From Ischnura elegans (lineage: Eukaryota > Arthropoda > Insecta > Odonata > Coenagrionidae): DNA of 64,000 bases. The notes beneath the pieces are model-generated. The model made no database searches. It saw only the letters and a list, made by a program, of their open reading frames with translations, and was not told the DNA's origin. Position 1 is the first letter of the stretch; every line of letters starts with the position of its first letter. This document shows, one piece after another, positions 1-12,441 of the stretch. The DNA lies in assembly GCF_921293095.1 (NCBI RefSeq), contig NC_060252.1:248001-312000 (forward strand). The letters run 5' to 3'. The translations under genes and the position numbers were made by a program.

Positions 1-488
1 GATTTGTGCGTTCGAATGTACTAACATTTTTAACAATTGTTCAGAAAACTTGCCTTGAATTTTTGTTTTGACAGCATTGATGGTAGAGCTATTTCAGATA
101 TGTTTCACCTCTGCTCATACACGAAGTTACGTCTCCTCTTCTCAGCGGTAAATGGGAGCCCCTATGATGTTTTCCTGACTCACATAGCAAGGGGTGTGCA
201 ACAAAAGTAACAAAAAATCATTTACAAAAGAGATGGTAGAGAAGTTTTTAAAGCACCGATTCCTCCTTATGTCGGGTGTATCCATCGGAGACTCGAATAC
301 AAAATACAAACTTTTGGGTGACATAGCGTGGTACATAGTTTCTTTACCAATGTTCACTAAATTTACTTATTTCCTACACCGATTTCTGGCTTGCCAATTG
401 GATTTCATTGCCAGCGGAAATTTTAACGAGAAGCAAAGTAATCAATCCATTCCACCGTTGGCGATAAAGAATACAAGTGATGCCACGA
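1..488. other. Unassigned AT-rich sequence
   Basis: I see no recognisable gene here. A 120-codon open frame begins at 194, but it runs into the repeat that starts at 489 and has no recognisable motif, so I treat it as chance. Confidence 0.5.
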
Positions 489-749
489 CAGTGGCAGATA
501 AACATGGGGGAAGGGGGCGCGCGCCCCCCTCTTACGTGGCCGCCTGCATTGTCTAACATTGCAGAACTACAATTGTAACTCCTTCACATCATAAGATAGC
601 ATTACCTTGTACATATATGTGTATAATCATTTTAAATAACTTTCCTAAACTTTGAATGTGACTTGATTATTTTTCGTTACGATACAAGTATAGGTAGCTC
701 AAGATATCTTTTGCACCCCCTTGAAATTTTTTTTATGTTTCCGCTACTG
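489..749. mobile_element. hAT-type MITE, older copy
   Basis: This 261-bp non-coding repeat matches the element at 13939-14177. It starts CAGTGGCAGATAAACAT and ends with the complement of CAGTAGCGGAAACATA, so it has short imperfect terminal inverted repeats. The flanking octamers TGCCACGA and TGCTAGGA agree at six of eight positions, which fits a decayed 8-bp target duplication. The interior has a GC-rich block at about 515-540 and an AT-rich right half shared with the second copy. No coding capacity is visible. The hAT assignment is inferred from the CAGTG-like ends and 8-bp duplication. Confidence 0.7.
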
Positions 750-1073
750 TGCTAGGATAGGCAACTTGATATTGCAAGCATTTGCGCCTCCAGAAATTCA
801 ATACTGATATTCATTACAATACAATCATTTCATGCTTCCATTGAAGGTAATTTATCACAATTCAAATGAGGATACACCACAATTCTGAGAAAATACCTGT
901 TTTTGCTGTATTTACCTAATTGTTCAATATTATACTTCATGAAATGGCAGAAATATAAAATTGTCTTCAAGCTATCACATAATTAGGCTTGTAAAATAAT
1001 TATTTATTTATTTTATCAATAAATAAGATGAAACATACCAATAAGTCAAAACTTGAATTTTTAGTGCCACAAG
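750..1073. other. Unassigned sequence
   Basis: AT-rich DNA between two MITEs; I see nothing recognisable in it. Confidence 0.5.
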
Positions 1074-1469
1074 TGCCCAGACGTATCTTTAGATACGTCA
1101 AAACTTTACTGATTAGTTTTCTAATGAGCTTGAAAGAAAAATGAATTTCTTTATACAGATAATATTTCTTATATATTTAAGATAAAACAGGTAAAAACTG
1201 GATTCAGATAACTAAAATACTTTGTACGAAAATTAAATTTTCACATGACCATAGCGTAGCGATTTCAGAGTAGTTCATGATCAGCCATGTGAAATTAAGC
1301 ATAACAATTGCAAATATTGGCTTAAATAACCGAAATCACTTTTATACCATTTTAAGACTTTCTTTTTTCATATTACATAAATAAATTGCGAAAACAACAT
1401 ACTAAAGAGTATTTAGGAATTTTTAAAGTATGACGTATCTAAAGATACGTCTGGGCATTAATGGGTTAA
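1074..1469. mobile_element. piggyBac-like MITE with subterminal palindromes
   Basis: Two 27-bp inverted repeats at 1074-1100 and 1431-1457 read TGCCCAGACGTATC and onward in opposite orientations. Each contains the 20-bp palindrome GACGTATCTTTAGATACGTC. Outside the right repeat, the complement reads TTAACCCATTAATGCCCAG, a TTAACCC end of the kind used by piggyBac-type transposons that insert at TTAA. The matching left TTAA has been lost. The interior is AT-rich and non-coding. The family is inferred from the end sequence only. Confidence 0.6.
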
Positions 1470-2690
1470 GTGTTGTGAGTGTAGCAAAAATAGCGCTAGA
1501 TCTTAATTTTTGGTGCGGTTTAATTAAATATTTTCGCGTTGGAAAAGTGAAAATATTTATTTATTTATTTTATTACGCATTCATTACTTTTATCATCGTG
1601 GTTCCTGAATGTAAAAATTATAGTATACCTTTGTGATCACTAAATAATGGTTCTGAACTGAACTCAAAACTTGGAAGAGGAATGAATGAAATCTTACCGT
1701 CTGCCTGCGGCAACGAGCTGCATTCTTTCGATCTTTTTGCACGTGCTTTCACCGAGGCCTCGAGTAGTCAACTCACACAAGACAATCCAACGAACTCTGC
1801 AATGGAAAAAAACGAACACTCATAAAGAGACAAATCAATGTCCTAGAAAATAGGCCTCATGGCTGAATCAATCAATAAATTTTCTTATGGCGCATAGACG
1901 TTAGAGAGTAATAAGGCTCACCTTTTAATTAGATTTAAAAAAACTTCGAGTAAAAAATAACATTTCCCGTAGTGCAGGGGAAATTAAAATAATATTCAAT
2001 TAATTTATAATACTTATTAAAATAAAAAATTAATTCCAATTAAATGGAACTATATATTTGTTTAAATAGGAAAAATTAAGGATTGATTTTGAAGTGGGTA
2101 ACCTTTCACAGGATAAAAATGGTTAAATAATTCAGAATGAAAAATCAAAATAAAATTTATAATGAATAAACAGATAATTACAAACTGATTACAAATAAAA
2201 GTATTTCGGACTGCTTTATAATGTGAAAATATTTTGCGGAAACTGTTGAGGTGATATTTTGACTTGAAAATACTTGTAAAGAAAATACGTTAATAGGTGA
2301 TTATGAGTCATCCAGAAAAATGTTGGCACAAAAAAATATTTTGCCCATTGCAATATATTTCATAAGTTTTCAATTCATTTCGAAGTTAATTGGTCAATGA
2401 AATATCACTTCCAGTTACTTAGTACAAAGTACAATTTTCAAACTAAGTAGTCAATGACTAAATTGAGGGGGATATTAAGTTTATTTGTTAATTTTGATGG
2501 CATTATGGGCAAATTAGAAGTTCAGTATAAGCATGAGCACAATTGAGTTCCGTTAATGAATGCAAAATTGAACATTCTCAAGCAACTCGTCAAGTTAAAA
2601 ATTTGCATTGGAAAAATGAACCAAATTTGAATGAGTATTGAGATCATACCGCTCCTTATCTGCTGCAACTCATGTAGAGCCGCAAGAAGC
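1470..2690. other. Unassigned AT-rich sequence
   Basis: No convincing reading frame, RNA gene or repeat is visible in this 1.2-kb stretch. Confidence 0.5.
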
Positions 2691-4230
2691 CAGCTCGGTA
2701 ATGTGCACCATCCAATCTTCTTCCAAGTGCCTTCTTTCTCCTTATCATCATGTCCAGCAATGAATCGCGCCTAAGGAGAGAGCGGGTTAGTGCATACACA
2801 AATAAATAACCCTTCCGAGGATTTGCACCACTCCAAAGCAGCACACAAGAACGTGACAATGGCATCGATAGGAAATCATAAATTTCCTACCTAGCCACAG
2901 CCACATTCCTGCATGACGCAATGGAATCCGTAATGGAAAACCAAGGCACAAAAAAACTAAAACTAACGCTCGGAAAAACGCCTAGCCTTACGAAAATTTT
3001 TGTTCATTGACCAGAAGGGCCCAAAACTAAACCGCAAATATCGCACACGTCTTCTTACGATGCTCCTCTTCTTTCTTCTGTGAATACTTGGGTCATCAAT
3101 CTTCTCTTCTTCGTGCAGTCTTCACTCTTCCTTCCTTGAAGTCCAGCGATGGCTTGAATCTGTGAAGAGGTAAGATTAGTGCATGCACAAACAAATAAAT
3201 AAATAACACTAACATGTAAGCCCTAACGTAACGCAACGGAAAAATAATTGCAGCACACGCAAATATAAATAATCACACGCAGAAAAATATCACACGAAAT
3301 CACATGATAGATTAAAAAACACACGCAATCGGATCCTTGCCGTTCTTCGAGCTCAATTTGATGTCTTCATTCTTCATGGCTGGAAGGGTAAGAGTTACAG
3401 ACATGTTACAATGAAGTACAAAAAATACACTCATTTCAGGAGAGGGATTATCAATGTCCACTCATTCCCGATATACACCTGCACATTGTCTTCACTCTTC
3501 ATTCTTCGAGGCCCCCTGCGATGTCTTCTATCTTCGGGGCCTCAGCTACGTCTTCTTTCTTCATTCTTCATTCCTGCAATAAATGGTGTTAGTACAAAAC
3601 CCACCCAAATACCTTAAAAAAACTACACACACAAAAATACCCACATGGATTTCCTGCCTAAGAATGCATTCTTTGTCTCCTAGGACCAGTCTCATTCGTA
3701 GAAAATAACTTTAAAGTGCACTTTCTGGTACCTTAGTTTCAGCGGTGTTTCGAAACCTTTTTGAACTTGCTCCTTAGAGCCGTTACCTTTCGTGTACTGT
3801 TGTTACCTAGAGGTCGTGCTTTGATAATAGAGTGTGGATTCACCAGGAGTCTCTCATAACTCCAAGTGTGTGGTTCAGGTAGGCCCTAATTTACCATTTC
3901 ATGTTCAAGATAACCTGATGAAAACCTGATACGGCAATGACCAACGTCCGAGGAAAACTGCATTCTTCCCAGCATTCAACTCAAGTCGATGAATGATGTT
4001 CCAATTCTTCAATATTCATTCTGAAATTGAAAAAGCAAAAATGTGGATTAAAATTCGAGTCAAATCTCTCCGAATAACATAAAAGGAATTAGCATTGGAT
4101 GTCCCGCGAGGCCACCGTCTTCTTCTCTTCTTCATTCTCCCTGCTCTACCCTTCATTCTCCCCCTCACGTCCGGGGATGGCTTGCACCTAAGGAGAGAGC
4201 AAAATTTTTAATTAAATTCGGGGGTTAGAT
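2690..4230. repeat. Diverged CT-rich repeat cluster
   Basis: Several blocks (about 2700-2810, 3045-3210, 3355-3410, 3490-3610 and 4100-4205) share the same order of motifs. Each has runs of CTTC or TCTTC, then a phrase close to CCAGCGATGGCTTG, then CTAAGGAGAGAGC or GAAGAGGTAAGA. Two blocks continue into TTAGTGCATRCACAAAYAAATAAATAAC. The blocks are separated by AT-rich DNA. Together they look like a decayed tandem or dispersed repeat. Several blocks end in a splice-donor-like GTAAGA, but no protein frame spans them. Confidence 0.45.
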
Positions 4231-5880
4231 TATTAAATAAGGGTCACTCCACCTAAATTCAACAAGCGTTTGTCCCTAAGAGTCTCAGATTTTGTTATCT
4301 GTATGGGTCTACATCAACCTCAAACTAAATACCCTGAGATCTTTTTTTATGTGGTTTTAATACGTTATCGGTTTTTTCCAAAAAATTGCCTTAAATCATA
4401 TAAATCCCACAATTTAACTATCAAATTGTCGTATAGCCATTCTATATTGCTTTTTTTACAGCTAAGTCCTTTCGGCAGTCACTCAGAGTAAAATATTTAT
4501 AAAGTGCACTTCTCTATTATTGTTATATTTAAATTTAAAAAAATTGTTAATCAACTTTTCTCAAAATAATCCATCTCAGAATTGGCCCACGCATTTATTA
4601 TTTAGAATGTAGGCTCATTCATTACCTTAGAATTACAAAAATTAAATTTAAATCACCTCCTGAATGATATTTTTTTGAGAATATTAAAACGTTTACTTTT
4701 TCTCCCGTGCGGCTTTCCGATTACTTTTAATACTAGTCTACAGACCTGCACTCATAGACTGGTAGTCTATATCATAGTAGTATGACCTACAGCGTCAACT
4801 ATAAAATATCAACCATGAATTCATCAAAATCTGAGACCCTACGGGACAAGCTTTTTTGGAATTGAGGTGGAATGACTCAAACTATTATACCTGTCTGTCT
4901 TTAAAATTCGTGGAAATGGATGCAAAAACAAAGGCTGTTTATTTAAAAAGAAGGATACTCAAAAAATTCTCTAGAAATTCACATATTTGTTCAATGACTT
5001 TTAAACAACAGGCTATTTTTTAGGGAGCTTGCTAAAGTGATATTGAATAGGGTAGGTATATTAAAATCTCTCTTAAACAGATTAAATTATTGTAATTTAA
5101 TGTGAAATTCTTTATATCCAATTGATTTTAGCAGTGAAAGATTTGTATAAATATGTAAAATGGCTTAGAAATATATTACTTTAATTATTCCAATAGCAAC
5201 ACTAGGGAATTCGTAGAATAAGCAGTATCAAGAAACACATAGCAAACAAACATTTTAGGAAATATTACATCGCATTAACTATTTTGTTTTAAAAAGTAGG
5301 CAGACAGCAAAATTTAAATTCATGACTAAAAAATTGAAGTTATTGACCACTTGATGTTAGTGTATTACAACTTGAGCAAGATTCTTGATCTATATTGGAT
5401 TTGTACAAATCGGAATTCAAAGTCGCTTTGTTCCACCGAGATCACGATTTAACTTTATCTAGTTTATTTTGGATACATTTATTATGGATACATAGTATGG
5501 AAGCTCATTTTTAATCAATAATCTCAGTCAATATTTATACAAAAATTTCCTTCTCTCTTCATATAAATCGTTGGAATTGATACTGGAAACAAATAGGGCA
5601 GTCAAGTGAACCTTATTTCTATATTTCACGGGTTATCTTACTGGTAAAATGAAAAATCAATAACTTAAAACCATGCCCCATAAGCATGCGTTGTTATCGC
5701 GACAGAATTGAATGCGTATTTTCAGTATAAACACGTTAATCTAACCTTCATTCGTTAGATTTATTAAAAAACAATGTGTTATCATTTTTTTATAAAATAA
5801 ATTACGTGATACTTGCGAGGACGTGAGATTGGGTAAGAATCGGCTTGACCCCATCGCCCATCCTAAACACCACATCTGAC
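4231..5880. other. Unassigned AT-rich sequence
   Basis: I find no recognisable gene or repeat family here. Short open frames (for example 4270-4491) contain no known motif. Confidence 0.5.
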
Positions 5881-7396
5881 TAACCCTTTCGCTACTAACA
5901 AAGTAAATATTCGCCCGGACGGTTTTTGACGCGGAAGACGAAAGCGACAAATTTTCGTCTAACATTTTCCTACGCAGGCGAATGAATGCCGCAAATATCT
6001 CTTTCGTTGCCCTTTTATGCTGGTCGCAGCTATGCGAAGTCTTATCGGAACCCAACAAAGCGGGGACATAGGCCGTACCCTCGAAATCCGGGAGCAGGTA
6101 CCCGGACTCCTCGCCTTCTATTACCCTTTTTGTGGTAAGGGATAGCGATCATTTAGTCAGTTTTTGAAATCCTATTGAGTTCCTTTCTCAAAAAATATAA
6201 ACTAATAATGGGGTAGTTTACTTAGTCAAAGAAAACGAAAGGCATTGATTGCGATTCGTTACCCACCATTAGTATATTCATAATATATAAATTATTTCGC
6301 TTTAGAAATACCGGTTTAGACGAATGGCTATGGTCCATTTTTATCCTCATTTGAAAAGGGCCAGATTGGTACCCATGCGATGCCACTCCACGTGACATCA
6401 CAGGGACCTAGTTTCTATAGGAGAAGATAGGAGTTGTACATCATCTGAGGTTACCACTGCATGCATGAGGCGCAGAGCTCAGAGAAACATGCCTCAGTAA
6501 TCACTTATTAAAACTGGTTTAGGTCGGAAAGTTTTCTTCGTTTGATAAGGTATTAATAATCCTTATTTAAGCCAAGCGCTACCAGCCAGCAGGGTACTCA
6601 GCTACCCGCTAGCAGCCTGCGTCGTATCAGCGCTAAGCCTCGCCTCAAGGTCACCTCACAGGGCGGCAGCGGGAACCTGAAATACGTCGTACGGAGAGAT
6701 TTCCCGGCATTCATACTTACGCGTCGCGTTTTCGCGCGCTTGAAAATTTTCACTTTTCATTTAACCGCGAAAAACAGGTATCGTCATTTAAAAATCTAAA
6801 AGTGTGAAATACGTACCCCAGGAGTAATAATCTTTCGATTCAGGCAATAAAAAAATAATAGGAAACCACCCTATTGAGTTCTTTTTTGTCTTTTAAGGAG
6901 CGCTTACAATTTTTTAATGAAATTTTACCATAATCATTAACTTATATCTCGATTTTGATATAAACATCAACATAGAAATTGTTGGTGCATTAAATTTGTT
7001 AATTAGGACGGTATATCTCCGTTCAAAAGTTGACAATGTACAAAAAAACCGAGGAATTGAATTCGAAATCTGCAAAATACGGGTAAACAACAATTATCCA
7101 TGTAGCTAATTTACAAAAACTAACAACGAGTTGACCCGGCACTAAATCCGCTGCTAGGGCTGTCAACCCGGAAAGGAGGAAGACCAATTATACTTTGAGT
7201 CCGAGATAATGCGGAGTCCCCGCTAGGAAAAGTCGAATAAGGTTGGCGCTGAGAGAGTGTGATTATCCGTGAGACCCTTCTTAACCAATGTCCTGCAAAA
7301 ATGGTCCGTACAGAGGGGACGGAAGAGAGAAGGACCCTTGGGGCTCAGTCCAACAGTCATGGTAAGGAAACAACACCACGGTGTCGAAAGGGTTAA
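5881..7396. mobile_element. Candidate TTAA-type (piggyBac-like) element
   Basis: The left edge reads TAACCCTTTCGCTAC and the right edge is the complement of TTAACCCTTTCGACAC. This gives an 11-bp terminal inverted repeat, with a full TTAA on the right and its first T changed to C on the left. The 1.5-kb interior is partly GC-rich (about 6590-6730 and 7140-7330) and has no recognisable transposase. Two unrelated TTAACCC ends could also produce this picture. Confidence 0.35.
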
Positions 7397-8128
7397 TGGA
7401 TACCCACAAAGATGTCATATTCGTAAGAATTAGCTTGTATGATACAAAGTAAATATATAGTTGACAGACGAAAGTGGTATATTTTGCTTGAATGTTGAAA
7501 AAAATAAGAAAATAAAATCCTTTCAGGAAATAAGGAAGGTGGAGAAGTAAACCAACGAAGCATTATTTGACATTAACGTCCGAAAAGTATGACTCTGTTG
7601 TGCCTACAAGTCGAGGGGAAAGTGGAGGGTCTATAAATTTATTATGAGAGGAACTTTGAGAATAATATGATAATAATACTCGGTTCTCTTATTTTTCACC
7701 TGTGTATCGAGTACGGACACGTAAAAGATAAGCGTGAAAACTCCATCTGCGAAAAAATTATGAAATTGAAAGTATGAAATGATAAATATTGAATAAATAC
7801 ATCATAATTTTTCAAACGTTTCAACTTCAGTGGTGAAGTATATGATTAAAAAATAATTAAAGCACGGTCTTATCCTCTAACTTATGTCATAAATGATAAG
7901 ACTCATTCACTGAATCGAATCACGTTCTAGCTTTCTGTACGTGAGAGACTATTTCTACACTTTATCGGCTGCTTTGCTTATTTATGCTTCATGTGACATT
8001 TTTTCCGATGCCCTATGAAGGTTTAGTTAAATTAGCGCCAACGAGAGTGAGACATGTATCCCTATGTCAAATGCTAACTCAGCATAATATCCAGCTAGCA
8101 TTATGCGAAAAATCCACGGAGAAAAAAA
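7397..8128. other. Unassigned AT-rich sequence
   Basis: Nothing recognisable is seen between the TTAA-type candidate and the SINE. Confidence 0.5.
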
Positions 8129-8246
8129 TCATTCGCCAGGATTCGAACCCAGATACCCCCTAAAAAAATTTTTTCTCAGTGGATTTTAGCACAATTTGTG
8201 CATTGTGGGTGACTCTCGTAAAGTTACCACCGTGGCTAGTCCCGGT
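8129..8246 (-). mobile_element. tRNA-derived SINE fragment
   Basis: On the minus strand a box A-like TAGCCACGGTGG (8227-8238) is followed about 80 bp later by a box B GGATTCGAACC complement (8139-8149). These are the two internal promoter elements of tRNA-derived SINEs transcribed by RNA polymerase III. The box spacing is larger than in a real tRNA and no cloverleaf forms, so this is a SINE remnant rather than a tRNA gene. Confidence 0.55.
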
Positions 8247-9019
8247 ATACTTATAAAAAAAGAAACACTTATCCAGCCAGCAAACTGAAAAGGTGTTTGG
8301 CAGGGTTGGTTTATCACAAGCATGTAAGCTACCTTCCATAAATGTTTACGAAACATGATAGTAATGTAAGAGGAGTTTGGCCCGTGATTTCAAATGAAAC
8401 TATCGTTGAAAATGTAATTTACTGCGTTCCTTGGGTCCTAACTTCCTTTCTTCGCATGATTTATCGCTCACGGACACTATAAAATTAATCTGAATTTATT
8501 CATTGGCGGCATACAAAGAACTCGAATCAATTTTGTCAATTTTTGGCAATTTTCCAACAAATATTCCAGTAATTTTCCTGGGCAATGGTTAGTACTTCCC
8601 GATTTCCTTTGAAATTATTACATTTTATTAAATTATGACGCATACCCCTGTCTGTCCATCCCGTATTTCATTTATAGTTAAAGGGTTCCTAGAGCCCGTC
8701 CATATTAAGATAGTATTACTTGCACTATACAAAGTCATCAACAATATATTCACTACAGCGTATCAGCATTCAACGCCCACTTAAACACCTTATAAAAACT
8801 GTAACAACTGTCATATAAAGCCTAAATAAGGTTTAAAAAAGGAGTGCTGATATCCGTATAAATAATCGGTTATAAACTAGGACTCAACAACAGCTGTCAG
8901 CTCCGAGTTCTCAACGCGACTCTAGTTAACAGAAGAATAACCAGCATCGAAAACATTTTGCAGTACAAGACTTCGGAGCCTCTGATGAGCTCAGTTATAA
9001 CCCCACAACTTTTCCGCCA
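8247..9019. other. Unassigned sequence
   Basis: I see no gene or recognised repeat in this stretch. Confidence 0.5.
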
Positions 9020-9410
9020 CGACCACGCACAGTAAAGATGTACTCGGCGACGGAGCCACGAAGTGGTAAGAGACAAACGTTGAGTCCAAATTTGAGTCTA
9101 AAGATAGGCAGAACCTCGCCAAGGAGCCTGAAAGAAAACACTGCGACAGCCCAACGTGAGTGTGGACGTGGGTTACCTCGGTACATTCCATCCGCTAATC
9201 TTAATTCTGATTGGGCTAATGCTAATGGAGTTTGACTCCAGATTCGGTGGCTAGGTCGCGTCCACCTCCGTCCTCGTCGGCTCTTGGTTGCTTACGAGTG
9301 AGGGATGCAGGTCGCTCTATGTGCCAACCTGTCAAGTTTTCACCGACCCAGCCCCATCAGTTTAAAGTAGGACTACTGGGTGTCCACATGTTTGGAAAAC
9401 GATAGTACTT
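9020..9410 (+). repeat. Interspersed repeat A, copy 1
   Basis: Homologous in order to 14560-14912. Shared blocks include GCCTGAAAGAAAACACT, GCCCAACGTG, a GTTTGACTCC or GTTCGACTCCC box-B-like motif, GTCCNCCTCGTCGG, TGCCAACC and GCCCCATCA, followed by a shared TGGGTGTC or TAGGTGTC block. The box-B-like motif suggests a SINE or a SINE-containing composite. The short open frames in it are not conserved between copies. Confidence 0.6.
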
Positions 9411-9564
9411 ACATTTTACGTATGAGGGGAGAATGGAAAAGTTTCGAAAAGTAATCGCGCGATAACCAAATGAATCCTAATGTAAACCACCTCTAACATT
9501 TTCTGTGCAATGTATAGTGCCATCTTACGATTATTCGCGAGTGTATTGGAAATTTTGTGGCTTG

Positions 9565-9800
9565 GCTACGTATATGACGGCGTTGATAGAAATTCCTATT
9601 ATCAATAAAAACCGTAAATTACTCTCACTTTAGCGTTCATTTTATTAAAAATATATTAATATGTGTTGGTAGTCGTGGTATCTATATTTCGAAATTGAAT
9701 TCAAAAGGGTGTAGTCTATCTACACACATGACGACGTTGATGTAAATACCTATTCTATTTAGCAATCGCTGATTGATAATAATCGTGAAATATTTCAAAT
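9565..9800 (+). repeat. Diverged tandem duplication, about 156 bp
   Basis: TATGACGGCGTTGATAGAAA near 9570 recurs as CATGACGACGTTGATGTAAA near 9727, both followed by CCTATT and an A/T-rich tail ending in CCGTAAAT or CGTGAAAT. This indicates an old duplication directly upstream of a LINE remnant. Confidence 0.45.
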
Positions 9801-9804
9801 TCGT

Positions 9805-10200
9805 GTCGTTATGGCGTGTTGTGAGACTTGGACGTTGACAGCAGCAAAGAAGTCAAGAGTGGAAGCATTCGAAATTCGGTGCTACCGGAGAATGATAAAG
9901 ATAAAGTTGATGAAGCGAATAGGTGCTATAGACGAATGATGAATGTGAAATGGATCGACTAATGAGTATATGATATGATGTATGATATAAGTATGAGATA
10001 TGAGTGATGTTATGAGTATGACTTAAGTATAATGAGGAAGTGCCAAGAAAAGTGGGAGAAAAGAGAAATATTCTAAAACCCTTAGAATAAGACGGGAAAA
10101 TTGAGTTGGCAATAATATGAGCCATGATAATCTGATGAAAACGATCTTAGAAGGACAGGTGGAAGGAAAGAAGGGCAAGGAAAGTCCCCGAATGTGACAT
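9805..10200 (+). pseudogene. LINE reverse transcriptase C-terminal remnant
   Basis: The first part reads CCETWTLTAAKKSRVEAFE and then RCYRRMIKI. This is the block that follows the polymerase domain in many non-LTR retrotransposon proteins. After an interruption, about 10117-10200 reads SHDNLMKTILEGQVEGKKGK, the conserved C-terminal segment of the same proteins. The two pieces are separated by frameshifts and a low-complexity insert rich in ATATGATAT (9960-10025). The closest relative in the window is the minus-strand remnant at 41844-42092, so one LINE family probably left both. Motif wording resembles RTE-type elements, but I am not certain of the clade. Confidence 0.7.
9955..10030. repeat. 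Low-complexity ATGATAT repeat
   Basis: Irregular runs of TATGATATGATG and GTATGAGATATGAG interrupt the LINE remnant. They probably expanded after its insertion. Confidence 0.6.
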
Positions 10201-10732
10201 TTCGGATAACGGAATAATGTTTTTACATAAAGAATTATTTCCTCTGAAATAGAGAAAATTAAAATAACTTTATCGTTGAAAAAAATCATTTTTTTATAGC
10301 CTGTCATGGAACTTCGTTAAAAAAGGTGGATTTCTGAAAAACAGCTGCATTTCTAGAGATTGCATTTAATATTCTGTAAATAATTGTGGGCCCTTACGGA
10401 TGAAGGCACAAGCATTCTTCTACTTGACAATTCGCAGTGTGAATGCCTCGTCCTCCGAAAAATCATTATCAGCCCGTTGCGTGTGAGAGGTGAGTATGTC
10501 GTGTGCGAATCTCCACGTCCGCCTTCAAAAATAATTCAGCGTGATACCTCTGGCTTTAAGCTAATCTATTTAATGTTAACAGAGTACTTTGTTGTGTTTC
10601 AACGGTAGAATTGTGTGTATTGGAGTGCTTGGAACGGCAGAGAAAAACGTGTCTCATCTCATTTGATGCCTCCACTATGCAGAGAATAACCCAACATGGA
10701 ATAGTTACCGTAAGTGTACCTCATCGGAATTT
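10201..10732. other. Unassigned sequence
   Basis: No recognisable gene or repeat. The 74-codon frame at 10384-10608 has no known motif. Confidence 0.5.
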
Positions 10733-11281
10733 TTGGTTGGCAATCGAGTAAAACTCGTCGGCATTCTTGAAACGATTACTTTTGCAGTAATTTGTAGTAA
10801 ATTGTAGCAATTACTTTTACGAAATGCAAGTTTTATTTTTAATTTACTACTTACGTTGGAAGAGGAATCGGTACTATCGATGTAATCGTTAATTTCTCCT
10901 AATCGACGCTAACATTATAGGTTTTACTGATTTGCCTAGGCCTACGTATAACTTCTAATCCTTGAGTGTCATAATTTCCTTGCTTAGGTTCAGCCACTCT
11001 TATGTTGTAGCCAACAACACAAATGGGTACAATAGTTATCATTGTATGCATCGCGAGTTAAAGTGCAACTTTAGCCATTTCTGATTCTAGTTTTCCATAT
11101 TTTTACTCCAATATTCGACATTAATTGCCAAGTGGTCTTTAGAGTGGACAATTTAGAAGAAGTTAATATGATTTTACTGATTACTTTTAAAATCAGTAAT
11201 TTATGCCCGTGAATGATTACCTTTTAAAAAGTAACTGCAATATAGCCGAGTTTCTTTTTCTCAGCACTTTTACCAACACTG
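10733..11281. mobile_element. hAT-like non-autonomous element, decayed
   Basis: The right edge is the complement of CAGTGTTGGTAAAAGTGCTG, a common hAT terminus in animals. The interior is rich in AAAAGTAATCA-type words on both strands, as in hAT MITEs. The left edge is poorly preserved (TTGGTTGGCAATCGAGTAAA near 10734), so the element boundary and the target duplication cannot be fixed. Confidence 0.5.
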
Positions 11282-11640
11282 CCCATTGGATAAATATACG
11301 ATAACGGGCAAGTGGTGGAGGGTTAATTTCACTGGCATCCGAGAAGGTGATTGATTACCGAGGAGCAAGATGAAATATTTGACATCTGGTGAGACCTGCC
11401 TTCATTTTCCATTTCGCTGATTGTCATTTTGGTACCACTAGATTCGTGCAGCCGAGCTTCTTAACCAGGTGAGATTCTACAGCCTCGAATTAATATTGAT
11501 AAGACTCCCTTCGTTCTGTGTAACGGAATTAATTACGTTCGACTGTTTTAGTTACTCCGGTAATCAAAGGTTCATTTCCGTGTCTGAAAACTTCGCGGTG
11601 CCCCTCCGCTTGATTAAACTGTGGTATTAACATTAAAGCA
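11282..11640. other. Unassigned sequence
   Basis: I see nothing recognisable between the hAT-like element and the LINE 3' end. Confidence 0.5.
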
Positions 11641-12285
11641 ACGGACGAAGTGAAGTACCTGGGAGTTATGATAACTTACAACAATCGTGGGGAACACATA
11701 TAAGGAATATTTCTGGCAGAGTCCTAAAGAAGTTAAGATTCGTGAGGCGTATTGTGGGAAGATTTTCGGATGAAAAACTGAAAGAGAGGTGCTATTTTAC
11801 GCTCTTCATGTCCACACCTTGAATATGCAGCAAGCATATGGGATGCGGTGCAGAAAGACATAATCCGCGTGCTGAACAAAGTACAAATAAAAGCTGCACG
11901 ATTCGTAATAGAACTCCTACGGGCGTACAGACAGCGTTACCCAGCGAAGTAGCTACCGAAGACTCGGTGGCTGCGCGATAGGCTAAGATTGTTTGAACAA
12001 CTGAGAATAGATATCTTTAAGAGTGACATTGAGAACATAATAGTATTAGAGCCCCTCTATATTTCCAGGTCCGACAGAAGCAATAAATTAAAGGAGATAT
12101 TTTGGCGAACGGATAGATGTGTGAATTCATTTTTCCCCCGAACCATAAAGGACTTTAAAAAAATGCTAGCCGTTATTTCGTTAGAGCATTTTCTTTCTGG
12201 TGTAAACGGCTTTTGTCCTAACACCCCCTGCCGCACGCCTTTTTAGGCGGCTTGCAGGGTAGTATGTAGATGTAAACTAAAGGGC
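11641..12285 (+). pseudogene. LINE 3' end, family B copy 1 (RT C-terminus)
   Basis: The translation begins TDEVKYLGVMITYNN and continues through HLEYAASIWDAVQKD and VQIKAARFV. This is the post-polymerase part of APE-type LINE ORF2, where LEYA.WDP and KVQ.RAARF blocks are typical. The 85-residue open frame at 11989-12246 is its C-terminus, ending in a Cys-containing NTPCRTPF segment. Frameshifts and stops separate the pieces. The 5' part is missing, as expected for a 5'-truncated retrotransposed copy. The 3' tail after the ORF reads GTAGTATGTAGATGTAAA. Two more copies of this 3' end lie at 18780-19075 and 27570-27650. Confidence 0.75.
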
Positions 12286-12441
12286 AGTGAGTGCAACGAG
12301 ATCCGGTGCTAAGATTGGCTACATTCAGTTCGTGTTCCGCTCCCGTCGGGTATGGATGAGTTCTCACTCCGTGTGGTTGACTCAACGCTATGCATCGCCG
12401 GTTGCGAGCCATTTAGTTTCCGGCTAACTGTGTGAAAATAG

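Noticed and set aside
194..556. 120-codon open frame on the plus strand
   Set aside because: It overlaps the hAT-type MITE at 489-749, has no known motif, and an antisense frame overlaps it.
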